64,000 nt of DNA. Origin: Aminobacter anthyllidis. Its GTDB lineage: Bacteria > Pseudomonadota > Alphaproteobacteria > Rhizobiales > Rhizobiaceae. The stretch is taken from contig NZ_JAFLWW010000010.1 of NCBI RefSeq assembly GCF_018555685.1, forward strand, positions 1 to 64,000. The letters run 5' to 3'. The notes beneath the pieces were generated by a model. The model saw nothing but the letters and a program-made list of their open reading frames with translations. It ran no database searches and was not told the DNA's origin. Position 1 is the stretch's first letter, and every line of letters begins with the position of its first letter. Below, in pieces: positions 8,680-18,138 of the stretch. The translations under genes were made by a program, and so were the position numbers.

Positions 8680-10949
8680 TCTGCTGCGGACCTGGTGCCG
8701 ATACCGCCCTCAGCCTTCCCACGGCTATTGCAAAGTGGCCGTCGCGCGACGAGCTGACACTGTCGAGCCGTAGCCTGCCTGGTGGCCTGCGCCAGACCGA
8801 TCTTGCCGTTCCCGGTATCCACTGCGGCGCCTGCATCACCAACATCGAAAAGTCCCTCGCCAACCTTGATGGTGTCGAACAGGCGCGTGTCAATCTGTCG
8901 ACCAGGCGCGTGTCGGTTCGCTGGCGTAGCGACACGGGTACCCCGCCGCTGTCCGAGGCATTGGCAAAGCTGGGCTATGAGAGCCATCTCTTCGACTATG
9001 GCGCCGACGACAAGGACGAGACGCTGGCCGAACTTATCCGCGGCCTTGGCATCGCCGGCTTCGCCGCCGGCAACATCATGCTGCTGTCGGTGTCGGTGTG
9101 GTCCGGGGCGACGGATGCCACGCGCGACCTGTTCCACTGGCTTTCCGCGCTGATCGCCCTGCCCGCCCTCGCCTTTTCCGGCCGCACCTTCTTCCGTTCG
9201 GCCTGGGGCGCACTGCGCAATGGCCGTACCAACATGGATGTGCCTATCTCCATCGGCATCCTGCTCGCCTACAGCCTCAGCCTCTACGACACGGCCAACA
9301 GCGGTCAGCACGCCTATTTCGACGCTTCGGCCTCGCTGCTGTTTTTCCTGCTCATCGGCCGCACGCTCGACCATGTCATGCGCGAGCGCGCCCGCGTTGC
9401 CGTAAAAGGGCTGGCCGGGCTCGCAGCCCGCGGCGCAACGGTACTCCGGGCCGACGGCACCCCTGCCTACCTTCCTGTGGCGGAGATCGTCCCCGGCATG
9501 CGCATCCTGCTCGCTGCAGGAGACCGCGTGCCCGTCGATGCCAGGGTGATCAAGGGACGTTCCGAACTCGACTGTGCCATCGTTTCAGGCGAAAGCGCTC
9601 CCGTTGCCGTTGAGTCAGGTACGGATTTGCGCGCCGGCACGCTCAACCTGACCGGACCGCTGACAATCGAGGCGACGGCAGCGGCCCAGGATTCGTTCCT
9701 GGCCGAAATGATGCGCCTGATGGAGGCCGCCGAGAGCGGCCGCGGCGGATATCGCCGCATCGCCGACCGGGCGGCGGCGTTGTACGCCCCCATACTGCAC
9801 CTGACCGCCTTCCTGACCTTCGTTGGCTGGATGGTCGCGCAAGGCAACTGGCATCAGGCGATCACCATCGCCATCGCCGTGCTCATCATCACCTGCCCCT
9901 GCGCCCTTGGCCTTGCCGTGCCGATCGTGCAGGTGGCCGCCGCCAGGCGGCTGTTCGAGAACGGCATCATGGTCAAGGACGGCTCGGCCATGGAGCGTCT
10001 GGCCGAGGTCGATACGGTCGTTTTCGACAAGACCGGCACGCTGACGCTCGGTGTGCCCAGGCTGATGAACGCCAACGAAACATCGGCGGAGACGCTGGCC
10101 CTTGCGGCCGCGATCGCGCTGCACTCGCGTCACCCAATCTCGCGCGCTCTAGCCGAAGCGCAGGTCGGGAAGCCAGCTAAAGACTGGCGTTTCGACAGCA
10201 TGGACGAAATCCCCGGCTTCGGCCTCGAGGCACGGCTGGGCGCCGATACCTACCGCCTGGGCCGTGCTGCTTGGGCGCTCGACGATGCTGCCTCCACCGC
10301 CGGTACCGTTCTTTCCAGGAACGGTGCCGCACTCGGCATCTTCGCCTTCGAGGATCGGCTGCGCGCCGACGCCGTCGAAGCGGTATCCGAACTGCGCAAC
10401 AATGGACTTTCGATCGACATCCTCTCCGGCGACCGGCCGGAGGCCGTGGAGGCCGTAGCCAAGGCACTTGGCATAGGCACGACATCCGCCGGCGTGCTGC
10501 CGAGCGGCAAGGTCGCGCGCCTCGAAACCCTCAAGGCCGAGGGCCGCAAGGTTCTGATGGTCGGCGACGGGCTCAACGACGCGCCGGCGCTGGCCGCTGC
10601 GCATGTGTCGATTGCGCCCGCCAGTGCGGCCGACATCGGCCGCAGCGCCGCCGATTTCGTCTTCCTGCGCGAGAGCCTGGCAGCCATCCCCCTCGCCTTG
10701 GCCACTTCGCGCGAGGCCAACAAACTGATCCGGCAGAACCTGGTGCTTGCCATCATCTACAACGCCATCGCCGTGCCGATCGCGCTGTTCGGCTACGTCA
10801 CGCCGCTCGTTGCGGCGCTGGCGATGTCGCTGTCGTCGGTCATCGTGATTGCCAACGGACTGCGGCTCGGTACCGGCAGGCTTCAGGCGCCGAAGCCGGC
10901 GGCGCAGCCGGTCAAGGCGTTCCCGACCACCGAGGCGCTGGCATCATGA
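8676..10949 (+). CDS. ccoI: Copper-translocating P1B-type ATPase CcoI (FixI)
   Basis: Pumps Cu(I) from the cytoplasm for maturation of the cbb3 CuB centre. It has an N-terminal CC pair (C3, C4), then a heavy-metal domain with GIHCGAC (C50, C53), eight membrane spans, the TGES-like SGES loop, the ion-selectivity motif C407-P408-C409, the phosphorylation site DKTGT at D451, and the GDGLNDAPAL hinge near residue 629. The SGES variant in place of TGES is common in this group. Length 757 is normal. It overlaps ccoH and ccoS by 4 nt each. Confidence 0.97.
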   Translation: MICCGPGADTALSLPTAIAKWPSRDELTLSSRSLPGGLRQTDLAVPGIHCGACITNIEKSLANLDGVEQARVNLSTRRVSVRWRSDTGTPPLSEALAKLGYESHLFDYGADDKDETLAELIRGLGIAGFAAGNIMLLSVSVWSGATDATRDLFHWLSALIALPALAFSGRTFFRSAWGALRNGRTNMDVPISIGILLAYSLSLYDTANSGQHAYFDASASLLFFLLIGRTLDHVMRERARVAVKGLAGLAARGATVLRADGTPAYLPVAEIVPGMRILLAAGDRVPVDARVIKGRSELDCAIVSGESAPVAVESGTDLRAGTLNLTGPLTIEATAAAQDSFLAEMMRLMEAAESGRGGYRRIADRAAALYAPILHLTAFLTFVGWMVAQGNWHQAITIAIAVLIITCPCALGLAVPIVQVAAARRLFENGIMVKDGSAMERLAEVDTVVFDKTGTLTLGVPRLMNANETSAETLALAAAIALHSRHPISRALAEAQVGKPAKDWRFDSMDEIPGFGLEARLGADTYRLGRAAWALDDAASTAGTVLSRNGAALGIFAFEDRLRADAVEAVSELRNNGLSIDILSGDRPEAVEAVAKALGIGTTSAGVLPSGKVARLETLKAEGRKVLMVGDGLNDAPALAAAHVSIAPASAADIGRSAADFVFLRESLAAIPLALATSREANKLIRQNLVLAIIYNAIAVPIALFGYVTPLVAALAMSLSSVIVIANGLRLGTGRLQAPKPAAQPVKAFPTTEALAS

Positions 10950-11086
10950 GCGGCCTTCTGGTTCTTCTGCCCATCGCCCTGTTTCTCGGCGGGCTCGGCC
11001 TCGCTGCATTTCTCTGGTCGCTGCGCAGCGGCCAATATGAGGACATGGACGGCGCTGCCGAACGTATCCTGATCGACGACGACTGA
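10946..11086 (+). CDS. ccoS: cbb3-type cytochrome oxidase assembly protein CcoS
   Basis: A 46-residue protein with one N-terminal membrane span (LLPIALFLGGLGLAAFLWSL) followed by RSGQYEDMDGAAERIL, the recognisable CcoS tail. CcoS is required for insertion of haem and copper into cbb3 oxidase. It starts at the ATGA overlapping the ccoI stop. Last gene of ccoGHIS. Confidence 0.93.
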   Translation: MSGLLVLLPIALFLGGLGLAAFLWSLRSGQYEDMDGAAERILIDDD

Positions 11087-11145
11087 TCGCCCTCGCGCCA
11101 CAGCTCCAAACGCGCGCTGATCCCATACTCACCTACGGCCAGAGG

Positions 11146-11170
11146 GTCCGCGCTTTTGGCCCGCGCGGAC
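11146..11170 (+). terminator. Hairpin between ccoS and holA
   Basis: A perfect 8-bp stem (GTCCGCGC with GCGCGGAC) around a 9-nt loop, in the 136-bp gap between ccoS and holA. There is no T run behind it, so it may be a Rho-linked or weak terminator, or only a structured leader. Confidence 0.35.
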
Positions 11171-11222
11171 TGCAAGGACAAAAATGCTGCGGCCACCCAA
11201 ACGCCTGTGCTAACAGAACGGC

Positions 11223-12272
11223 ATGGCTCAAAAGAAAGCTCACGAGGTCGATTCCTGGCTGGCACGCCCCGCCACCGAGGCGGTGATCGTACTGATCTAT
11301 GGCCCGGATCGCGGCCTCGTTTCCGAGCGCGCCACAGCCTTTGCGGCGAAGACCGGCCTGCCGCTCGACGATCCCTTTTCCGTGGTCAAGATCGATGCCG
11401 CCGATATCGAGCGCGACAGTGGTCGCCTCGTCGACGAGGCGCGCACCGTACCGATGTTTTCGCCACGCCGGCTGATCTGGGTCCGTAACGCGGCTGCCCA
11501 GAAGAGCCTTGCCGACGACGTAAAGGCGCTTGTTGCCCAGCCGCCGCGGGATGCCATCATCCTGATCGAGGCCCAGGATCTCAAGAAGGGCGCGCCCTTG
11601 CGCACCATCGTCGAAGGCGCTTTCGCCGGCATGGCCCTGCCCTGCTATGGCGACGAAGCACGCGACATCGAGGCCGTGATCGACGACGAGTTGCGCGCGG
11701 CTGGCCTGACGATGGCGATGGACGCGCGCAACGCGCTTCGCCGCAGCCTTGGCGGCGACCGCCTGGCGACGCGCGGCGAAATCCAGAAGCTGACGCTTTA
11801 TGCCATGGGTCGCGGCGAAATCAGCCTCGACGACGTCAAGGACATGACCGGCGACGTATCGGCACTGTCGCTGGACGATGCCATCGACGCGGCCCTTGGC
11901 GGCAACATCGCCGAGTTCGACGCCGCCTTCACCAAGCAGTGCCAGACAAGCAGCCAGGCAGCGCAACTACTGGCCACGGCCACCCGCCACCTTCAGAACA
12001 TCCATCTGATGCGTGGCGAAATGGAAAACGGCAGCCGCAATGCCGCCGCCATCATTGCCGCGGCGCGTCCGCCGGTGTTCTTTGCCCGGCGACGGGCGGT
12101 CGAGCGGGCATTGTCGAGCTGGAGTGCCGCCGCCCTCACCCGTGCACTGACCAGGCTGCAGTCGACCACCTTGCAGACACGCCGCCGACCCGACCTCGCA
12201 GTGGCCTTGGCGCGCCAAGCCATGCTTGGCATCGCGGTCGAAGGTGCGCGTCTTGCCGGCGGCAGGCGCTGA
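11223..12272 (+). CDS. holA: DNA polymerase III delta subunit
   Basis: Clamp-loader subunit that opens the beta clamp during replication. The N-terminal RecA-like fold starts with VLIYGPDRGLVSERA, the HolA pattern in which the Walker A is degenerate. The C-terminal part (SLDDAIDAALGGN, FFARRRAVERALSSWS) matches the delta collar domain. Length 349 is typical. It is a single gene convergent with parB and, in this lineage, usually sits next to the par genes near the origin. Confidence 0.93.
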   Translation: MAQKKAHEVDSWLARPATEAVIVLIYGPDRGLVSERATAFAAKTGLPLDDPFSVVKIDAADIERDSGRLVDEARTVPMFSPRRLIWVRNAAAQKSLADDVKALVAQPPRDAIILIEAQDLKKGAPLRTIVEGAFAGMALPCYGDEARDIEAVIDDELRAAGLTMAMDARNALRRSLGGDRLATRGEIQKLTLYAMGRGEISLDDVKDMTGDVSALSLDDAIDAALGGNIAEFDAAFTKQCQTSSQAAQLLATATRHLQNIHLMRGEMENGSRNAAAIIAAARPPVFFARRRAVERALSSWSAAALTRALTRLQSTTLQTRRRPDLAVALARQAMLGIAVEGARLAGGRR

Positions 12273-12277
12273 ATACA

Positions 12278-12305
12278 GAAACGCCGGCTGGATCGCCGGC
12301 GTTTC
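12278..12305. terminator. Bidirectional hairpin between convergent holA and parB
   Basis: A perfect 11-bp stem GAAACGCCGGC/GCCGGCGTTTC with a 6-nt loop. The A/T-rich outer base pairs supply a short U tract for transcripts from either side. Confidence 0.75.
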
Positions 12306-12329
12306 CATCACAAGATTCAATAGAATCAA

Positions 12330-13211
12330 TTACATATGATCGTTCTTCAGCCGGCGACATAGGTCGTCGAGCTGCTCCAAGGAACGATAACTGATGCGCA
12401 GCTCGCCGCCCTTTTCCTTGTGCGCGATTGAAATCCTCATGCCGACAACATCAGTGAGAAGCTTTTCCAGCGCGATCGTGTCCGGGTCCTTCTCGACAGG
12501 GCGCGACGGCTGCTTTTCGACGATCGCATCTGCCGGAAGCTGCGCCAGGGCCTCGGCCTGGCGCACCGACAGGCCTTCTTCGACGATCCGCTGGGCAAGG
12601 CCAGCCGGGTCCTGAGCCGTGATCAGCGCGCGGGCATGTCCGGCCGACAACTCGCCATTGATCAGCATGTCGCGAACCACATCCGGCAGCTTGAGCAGCC
12701 GCAGCGTGTTGGCCACGTGGCTCCGGCTTTTGCCGATGACCTGGCCGAGATCGGCCTGGGTGTAGCTGTGATCGTCGATCAGCTGCTGGTAGCCCATCGC
12801 TTCTTCGATGGCGTTGAGATCGGAGCGCTGGACGTTTTCGATGATGGCGAGTTCGAGAGCCGTGCGATCATTGACGTCGCGCACGATAACGGGGATCTCG
12901 TTGACCCCTGCGCGTTGCGCCGCGCGCCAGCGCCGTTCGCCGGCGATGATTTCGTAGCGGCCAGCCTGGGCGGCTGGCCTGACGACAACCGGCTGCACCA
13001 GCCCATGCTCGCGGATCGACTGCGCCAGATCGGCGAGTTCGGCTTCGCCAAAGTGCCGGCGCGGGTTGCGCGGGTTCGGGCTGACGAACTCGATAGGCAC
13101 GCGTCCATCGGCTGGCGCCGCCGGCTTTTCCGGCACAACCGGCTTGTCCATTTCCCCGATCAGGGCAGCAAGTCCTCGGCCTAGGCGCTTTCTGGAAAGG
13201 TCTTCGTTCAT
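12330..13211 (-). CDS. parB: Chromosome partitioning protein ParB
   Basis: CTP-dependent DNA clamp that loads at parS and spreads to organise the origin for segregation. Arrangement seen: N-terminal ParA-contact tail (RKRLGRGLAALIGE), CTPase core with GERRWRAA at residues 91-98 and ENVQRSDLN at 125-133, helix-turn-helix at about 151-172 (TQADLGQVIGKSRSHVANTL) that reads parS, and a C-terminal dimer domain. Length 293 is usual. It lies downstream of parA on the same strand (33-bp gap). Cognate parS sites are at 14657 and 16663-16759. Confidence 0.97.
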   Translation of the reverse strand: MNEDLSRKRLGRGLAALIGEMDKPVVPEKPAAPADGRVPIEFVSPNPRNPRRHFGEAELADLAQSIREHGLVQPVVVRPAAQAGRYEIIAGERRWRAAQRAGVNEIPVIVRDVNDRTALELAIIENVQRSDLNAIEEAMGYQQLIDDHSYTQADLGQVIGKSRSHVANTLRLLKLPDVVRDMLINGELSAGHARALITAQDPAGLAQRIVEEGLSVRQAEALAQLPADAIVEKQPSRPVEKDPDTIALEKLLTDVVGMRISIAHKEKGGELRISYRSLEQLDDLCRRLKNDHM

Positions 13212-13244
13212 GTCTAGTCCAGCTTGTTTCGAGTCCGAATCGAT

Positions 13245-14042
13245 TTACGCGGCCCGGAGTTTACGTTCGCGCCTGATGACTTCCGAGGCGAGCTGCAGAT
13301 AGGCTTGGCTGCCGGAACACTTCAGATCATAAAGGATCGCCGGCTTGCCGTATGATGGTGCTTCAGAGATACGCACATTGCGCGGGATTACCGTGTCGTA
13401 GACCTTTTCGCCCATATGGGCGCGGACGTCCTCGACAACCTGGTTGGCCAGATTGTTACGGCCATCAAACATCGTCAGCACGATGCCCTGTATCGTCAGC
13501 TCAGGATTGATCGACCTGCGCACCTGATCCACTGTTTCAAGCAACTGGCTCAAACCCTCGAGCGCAAAGAACTCGCACTGCAGCGGCACGAGCACCGAGT
13601 CGGCTGCGGCCATCGAGTTCAACGTCAGAAGATTGAGCGACGGCGGGCAATCGATCAGCACATAGCTGTAACCAGCTGCCCGCTCCGACGACGCCCTCAG
13701 TGCGTTGCGCAGCTTCAGCACGCGATCCGGTGCCGAGGCAATTTCCATTTCGATTCCAAGCAGATCGAGCGTTGACGGAATGATCGACAGGCCCGGCACG
13801 GCCGTCTCCATCGCAGCCTGCTCGATCTCCAGTTCGCCGGTCAGCACGTCGTAGGACGACACGCTGCGGTCCTTGCGGTCGATGCCGAGACCCGTACTGG
13901 CATTGCCTTGCGGATCCAGGTCGATGATGAGCACGCGCTCGCCGATGGCAGCGAGAGCGGTCGCCAGATTGATCGCGGTGGTCGTCTTGCCGACTCCGCC
14001 TTTCTGATTGGCGACTGTGATGATCCTAGGTGTGATTTTCAT
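13245..14042 (-). CDS. parA: Chromosome partitioning ATPase ParA
   Basis: Walker-type ATPase that binds nucleoid DNA and pulls ParB-parS complexes. The deviant Walker A GGVGKTT lies at residues 15-21 after IITVANQK. DLDPQGNASTGLG and VLIDCPPSLNLLT are the Walker A' and B regions. I chose ATG 14042 (265 residues); the frame runs up to 14168 but the extra residues overlap the end of rsmG and are not ParA-like. It lies 41 bp downstream of rsmG, within the rsmG-parA-parB order typical near origins. Confidence 0.97.
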   Translation of the reverse strand: MKITPRIITVANQKGGVGKTTTAINLATALAAIGERVLIIDLDPQGNASTGLGIDRKDRSVSSYDVLTGELEIEQAAMETAVPGLSIIPSTLDLLGIEMEIASAPDRVLKLRNALRASSERAAGYSYVLIDCPPSLNLLTLNSMAAADSVLVPLQCEFFALEGLSQLLETVDQVRRSINPELTIQGIVLTMFDGRNNLANQVVEDVRAHMGEKVYDTVIPRNVRISEAPSYGKPAILYDLKCSGSQAYLQLASEVIRRERKLRAA

Positions 14043-14083
14043 GGCTCGACTGCTGTTTTCCGTCTCGTCACATCGCGCCGCAA

Positions 14084-14716
14084 TCAGATGCGGCGCAGGT
14101 TCCGAATCTCGAGGATGACTCCCTGCGCGTCGGTCAGGCTTGGGTGTTCTACCAGATCGAATCCCCACTGATGAGCGCTATCTTCGATTTCCTGGCGGTA
14201 ATCCCGGCCTTTGTGGAAAAGCGCCGTGGTGCCTGCCTGCAGCCAGGGCGCGGACAACTGCAGCAGCAGTGGCAGTGGCGCCAGCGCGCGGGCACTCAAG
14301 ATCTCCGGCGCGCGAATCGCACCATGAACATCCTCAATTCGCTTGGCATGCACCCGTGCCGGCAGGCGTAGCTCGCCCACGACTGCCTGCAAGAACCCGG
14401 CTTTCTTGCGGTTGCTTTCGACCAGATCGATGGAAGCCCCTGCTCGCTCGGCAATCATGGATGCAATGATCAAGCCGGGGAATCCGCCGCCGGAGCCGAT
14501 GTCGAGCCAGCTTTTGGCGCTGCCACCCAGCCGCAAGATTTGGGCGCTGTCGAGGATGTGACGCTCCCAGGCGTCATCAAGGGTCGACGGCGCGACGAGA
14601 TTGATGCGCTGCGCCCATTTGCGGAACACAGTTTCGAAGGCAATCAGCTTGTCGAATGTTTCACGTGAAACGGGACCCGCGACCTCTTGCAACCTTGCAT
14701 AGGCGTCTGTTTTCAA
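14084..14716 (-). CDS. rsmG: 16S rRNA (guanine-527-N7) methyltransferase RsmG (GidB)
   Basis: SAM-dependent enzyme that methylates G527 of 16S rRNA. The SAM-binding loop [13 protein letters not shown] is at residues 70-82. The N-terminal stretch [20 protein letters not shown] is the RsmG signature. 210 residues. Its first codons contain a parS site (residues 15-20, PVSRET). It overlaps the 3' end of mnmG by 4 nt, so the two are translationally coupled. Confidence 0.95.
   Translation of the reverse strand: MKTDAYARLQEVAGPVSRETFDKLIAFETVFRKWAQRINLVAPSTLDDAWERHILDSAQILRLGGSAKSWLDIGSGGGFPGLIIASMIAERAGASIDLVESNRKKAGFLQAVVGELRLPARVHAKRIEDVHGAIRAPEILSARALAPLPLLLQLSAPWLQAGTTALFHKGRDYRQEIEDSAHQWGFDLVEHPSLTDAQGVILEIRNLRRI
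14657..14672. other. parS site inside rsmG
   Basis: TGTTTCACGTGAAACG differs from the ParB consensus TGTTTCACGTGAAACA only in the last base. It lies within the rsmG coding region, where it encodes VSRET. It is about 1.4 kb from the parB start. Confidence 0.9.
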
Positions 14717-16587
14717 GCGGCGCCCCTGCGTGACCGTGCTTCTGAATTGCGAACATGCGCGAGAATAAGCGCCAACGCCGCCGGTGTCATGCCGTCGATA
14801 CGCTGTGCTTCGGCCAATGAACGCGGCCGGCGGGCGCGCATCTTCTGGCGCAACTCGTTGGAAAGACCAGGAACCGACTCAAAATCAAGCGCTTCCGGGA
14901 TGACCCTCTCCTCCTCCTTGAGCATCAGCGCCGCATCGGCCTTCTGACGATTCAGGTAGACGGCATATTTCGCTTCAGTTTCAACGGCTTCTGCCGTCTT
15001 GCCGTCAATCGACGCAAGATCTGGCAAGATCTTAACAAGCTGGGTGAGCTCGATATCGGGATAGGCCAGGAGCTCGTAAAGCGTGCGCTTGACGCCATCG
15101 AGATTGACCTCGATGCCGTGACGGCGTGCTTCATTGGGCGACAGCGAAACCGACTTGGTCAGCGCACGCGCTGCGTCAATGCGAGCTGTCATTTCTCGGA
15201 AACGCCCTTGGCGCTCTGCAGAAGCGATGCCCAGCTCGATCGCCAAAGGCGTCAGCCGCTCATCGGCATTGTCTGCCCGCAGCGAAAGCCTGAATTCGGC
15301 GCGAGATGTGAACATGCGGTACGGTTCGCTGATCCCACGGCTCGTCAGGTCGTCGATCATGACGCCGATATAGGCCTGGCTTCTGCTGAGAATCAGTTGC
15401 CCACTGTTGCCGGCGAGACGAGCCGCATTGATCCCGGCAAGCAAGCCTTGCGCGCCGGCCTCCTCGTAACCGGTCGTGCCATTGATCTGGCCAGCCAGAA
15501 ACAGTCCGCGCACCCGGCGGGTTTCGAGCGTCGGCTCCAGCTCGCGTGGATCGATATGGTCGTATTCGATAGCATAACCCGGCTGCAGCATCACAGCTCG
15601 CTCGAGACCCGGGATCGACTTCAGGATGTCCAGCTGAACATCCTCGGGCAACGAGGTCGAAATGCCGTTAGGATAGACGGTATGGTCGTCAAGCCCCTCG
15701 GGTTCGAGGAAGATCTGGTGACCTTCGCGGTCACCGAACTTGACGATCTTGTCTTCGATCGACGGGCAGTAGCGCGGGCCGACACCCTCGATCGAGCCCG
15801 AATACATTGCCGAGCGGCCGAGATTGTCACGGATGATCTGATGCGTGGCCGCCGTCGTCCGCGTGATGCCGCATTCGATCTGCGGATTGGTGATCCTGTC
15901 GGTAAGCAGCGAGAATGGAACCGGATTCTCGTCAGCGGCCTGGGTTTCAAGCGACGCCCAGTCGATTGTTCGGCCGTCGAGGCGTGCCGGCGTGCCCGTC
16001 TTCAGGCGGCCAAGGCGCAACCCGGCGCGCTTCAACGTTTCAGACAGGCCGATAGACGCCTGCTCGTTCATCCGGCCTGCCGGAAACTTGCGCTCGCCGA
16101 TGTGAATCAGGCCACGCAGGAAGGTGCCGGTGGTCAAAACCACCGCCGCACAGGAAAGCTGGCTTCCGTCACCGAGGACGACGCCGCTTAGTCGGCCGTT
16201 ATCTATAATGAAATCAGATACTTCGGCTTCAACGACAGTGAGGTTGGGCTGATCGGCGATGGCGGCTTGCATCGCCAGCCTATAGAGCTTGCGATCGGCC
16301 TGGGTGCGCGGGCCGCGGACGGCAGGACCCTTGCGTCGATTGAGCAGGCGAAACTGAATGCCCGCGGCATCAGCCACGCGGCCCATCAGCCCATCCAGCG
16401 CGTCGATCTCGCGGACCAGATGCCCTTTGCCAAGGCCGCCAATGGCTGGGTTGCACGACATCACGCCGATTGTGTCGCGACGAAGGGTTACGAGCGCAGT
16501 CTTGGCGCCGACCCGAGCCGCAGCGGAAGCTGCTTCGCAGCCGGCATGGCCTCCGCCCACCACGACGACGTCGTAGCTTTCACTCAT
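14713..16587 (-). CDS. mnmG: tRNA uridine-5-carboxymethylaminomethyl modification enzyme MnmG (GidA)
   Basis: FAD-dependent partner of MnmE that builds the (carboxymethyl)aminomethyl group on U34 of several tRNAs. The FAD loop [12 protein letters not shown] is near the N-terminus, and the conserved [20 protein letters not shown] and [10 protein letters not shown]-type ([12 protein letters not shown]) blocks are present. I chose ATG 16587 over GTG 16590 because GGAG stands a better distance before it. About 624 residues, normal length. It is the second gene of the minus-strand mnmE-mnmG-rsmG-parA-parB order, separated from mnmE by a parS cluster. Confidence 0.97.
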   Translation of the reverse strand: MSESYDVVVVGGGHAGCEAASAAARVGAKTALVTLRRDTIGVMSCNPAIGGLGKGHLVREIDALDGLMGRVADAAGIQFRLLNRRKGPAVRGPRTQADRKLYRLAMQAAIADQPNLTVVEAEVSDFIIDNGRLSGVVLGDGSQLSCAAVVLTTGTFLRGLIHIGERKFPAGRMNEQASIGLSETLKRAGLRLGRLKTGTPARLDGRTIDWASLETQAADENPVPFSLLTDRITNPQIECGITRTTAATHQIIRDNLGRSAMYSGSIEGVGPRYCPSIEDKIVKFGDREGHQIFLEPEGLDDHTVYPNGISTSLPEDVQLDILKSIPGLERAVMLQPGYAIEYDHIDPRELEPTLETRRVRGLFLAGQINGTTGYEEAGAQGLLAGINAARLAGNSGQLILSRSQAYIGVMIDDLTSRGISEPYRMFTSRAEFRLSLRADNADERLTPLAIELGIASAERQGRFREMTARIDAARALTKSVSLSPNEARRHGIEVNLDGVKRTLYELLAYPDIELTQLVKILPDLASIDGKTAEAVETEAKYAVYLNRQKADAALMLKEEERVIPEALDFESVPGLSNELRQKMRARRPRSLAEAQRIDGMTPAALALILAHVRNSEARSRRGAA

Positions 16588-16662
16588 CACAGTCTCCAGG
16601 AAACATTTGGCGAGACAGATGTCCCCATCTCCGCCTCATGTCAAGAGAATCGCTGCGGTGGT

Positions 16663-16678
16663 GGTTTCACGTGAAACA
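16663..16678. other. parS site 1 in the mnmG-mnmE gap
   Basis: GGTTTCACGTGAAACA matches the 16-bp consensus at 15 positions and contains the complete 14-bp palindrome core GTTTCACGTGAAAC. Confidence 0.93.
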
Positions 16679-16709
16679 ACTTGGCCGCGCGACGGCGAGT
16701 CAATGGCGA

Positions 16710-16725
16710 TGTTTCACGTGAATCC
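16710..16725. other. parS site 2 in the mnmG-mnmE gap
   Basis: TGTTTCACGTGAATCC matches 14 of 16 positions; the left half-site is perfect and the right half-site is degraded. Confidence 0.75.
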
Positions 16726-16743
16726 TTGGATTCCACCGCTTAA

Positions 16744-16759
16744 TGTTTCACGTGAATCA
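16744..16759. other. parS site 3 overlapping the mnmE stop codon
   Basis: TGTTTCACGTGAATCA matches 15 of 16 positions. Its last three bases are the reverse complement of the mnmE TGA stop. Three sites within 97 bp make this the main ParB loading zone of the window. Confidence 0.88.
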
Positions 16760-18076
16760 CTTGCCGATACAGAACTGCGAGAAGATGACGTCGAGCAGGT
16801 CCTCGACGTCGACGGCGCCCGACAGCCTGCCGATTCGGTCACTGGCAAGCCGCAGATTCTCGGCCTTCAGTTCCAGCATCCTGTCTGAAGCCGAAAGCGC
16901 CGCCCCGAGATAGCTTTGCGCATCTTTGAGCAGCTCGACGTGCCTCAGCCGCGAAGGTAGAATGTCGCCGCGCCGTCCGACTGAGCCGGCCGCCCGTTCG
17001 CCAATAATATTGAGCAAGTCGTCGATACCTTGCCCAGTCTCTGTAGAGATCATGAGGTCGTAGTGAACCTGCGCAGAACTTGGCTGATAGCGATCAAGCT
17101 TGGTGCCGATCGCGACCGCCGAAACACCAGATGGCGGGTTCAGCTTGCCTGGTTCCGACATGTCCTCAAGGAACAGCACGAGGTCGGCACTCTTGGCGCG
17201 CTCTTTGGCCCGCTCGATCCCGATGGCCTCCACTTTGCCGACCGGCTCGCGCAAGCCGGCGGTATCGGTAATGCGAACCTTGAGCCCGTTCAGGTCAAGA
17301 ACGGCCTCGACCAGATCGCGCGTCGTGCCTGGCTCATCGGTGACAATCGCCGCCTCCCTTTGCAGCAGCGCATTGAGAAGGCTCGATTTTCCAGCGTTTG
17401 GCGCACCGAGGATGACGACATCGAAACCGTCGCGGATCATCTCGGCTTTGCTGTAACCATCGACATGGCTATGAATTTCGTCGACGAGCAACCTGACGTC
17501 GGCCCACACCTGCGACGACGCCGATCCCGGCACGTCAGCTTCGTCGGCAAAGTCCATCTCGGCCTCAATCATCGCGCGAGCGTGAATCAACCGTTTGCGC
17601 CATCCAAGATAAAGCTCGCTTTGTGCCCCACCAGAGTTCATCACGGCGAATTGCCGCTGGGCTTCGGTCTCGGCATTGATCAGATCGGCAAGCGCCTCAG
17701 CCTCCAACAGGTCCATCTTGCCGTTGAGAAAGGCCCGCTTGGTGAATTCGCCCGCGTCGGCTTGCCTGAATCCAGGCAGTTTGCCGATCTCGGTCAAAAG
17801 CGAAGCCACCACCGCGCGGCCGCCATGCACCTGGAACTCGCCGCAATCCTCGCCCGTGAAGCTCCTTGGCCCCGGAAAGAACAATGTCAGCCCGTGGTCA
17901 ATCAGCTCGCCGTCGCTCCGATGTAACGCACCATAGTGAGCCTGACGCGGCTTGGGCAGCGTCCCGGAGATCGTTTCGAGTGCGAATCGAACATGCGGTC
18001 CGGAAATGCGCACAATCGCCACGCCCGAAGGCAGATGGCCGCTGGAAAGAGCAGCTATTGAATCGGTGAATAGCAT
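16757..18076 (-). CDS. mnmE: tRNA uridine-5-carboxymethylaminomethyl synthesis GTPase MnmE (TrmE)
   Basis: Potassium-activated GTPase that works with MnmG on U34 of tRNA. An N-terminal folate-binding domain (GVAIVRISGP) is followed by a G domain with P-loop GAPNAGKSSLLNALL and DEPGTTRD, then a helical domain and the C-terminal CIGK, the catalytic cysteine tetrapeptide. ATG 18076 gives 439 residues, the normal length; the frame extends upstream to 18250 but that part overlaps the divergent gene. It is read divergently from the thioredoxin-fold gene, with 62 bp between them. Confidence 0.97.
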   Translation of the reverse strand: MLFTDSIAALSSGHLPSGVAIVRISGPHVRFALETISGTLPKPRQAHYGALHRSDGELIDHGLTLFFPGPRSFTGEDCGEFQVHGGRAVVASLLTEIGKLPGFRQADAGEFTKRAFLNGKMDLLEAEALADLINAETEAQRQFAVMNSGGAQSELYLGWRKRLIHARAMIEAEMDFADEADVPGSASSQVWADVRLLVDEIHSHVDGYSKAEMIRDGFDVVILGAPNAGKSSLLNALLQREAAIVTDEPGTTRDLVEAVLDLNGLKVRITDTAGLREPVGKVEAIGIERAKERAKSADLVLFLEDMSEPGKLNPPSGVSAVAIGTKLDRYQPSSAQVHYDLMISTETGQGIDDLLNIIGERAAGSVGRRGDILPSRLRHVELLKDAQSYLGAALSASDRMLELKAENLRLASDRIGRLSGAVDVEDLLDVIFSQFCIGK

Positions 18077-18138
18077 TTGCCGGTCTCTCGGAAGCGCCCT
18101 AGGTTGAGGCCTGATATCACTGTTCTGGGCAATTGCGC

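Noticed and set aside
14043-14168. N-terminal extension of parA
   Set aside because: It overlaps the 3' end of rsmG, is not ParA-like, and the internal ATG gives the normal 265 residues.
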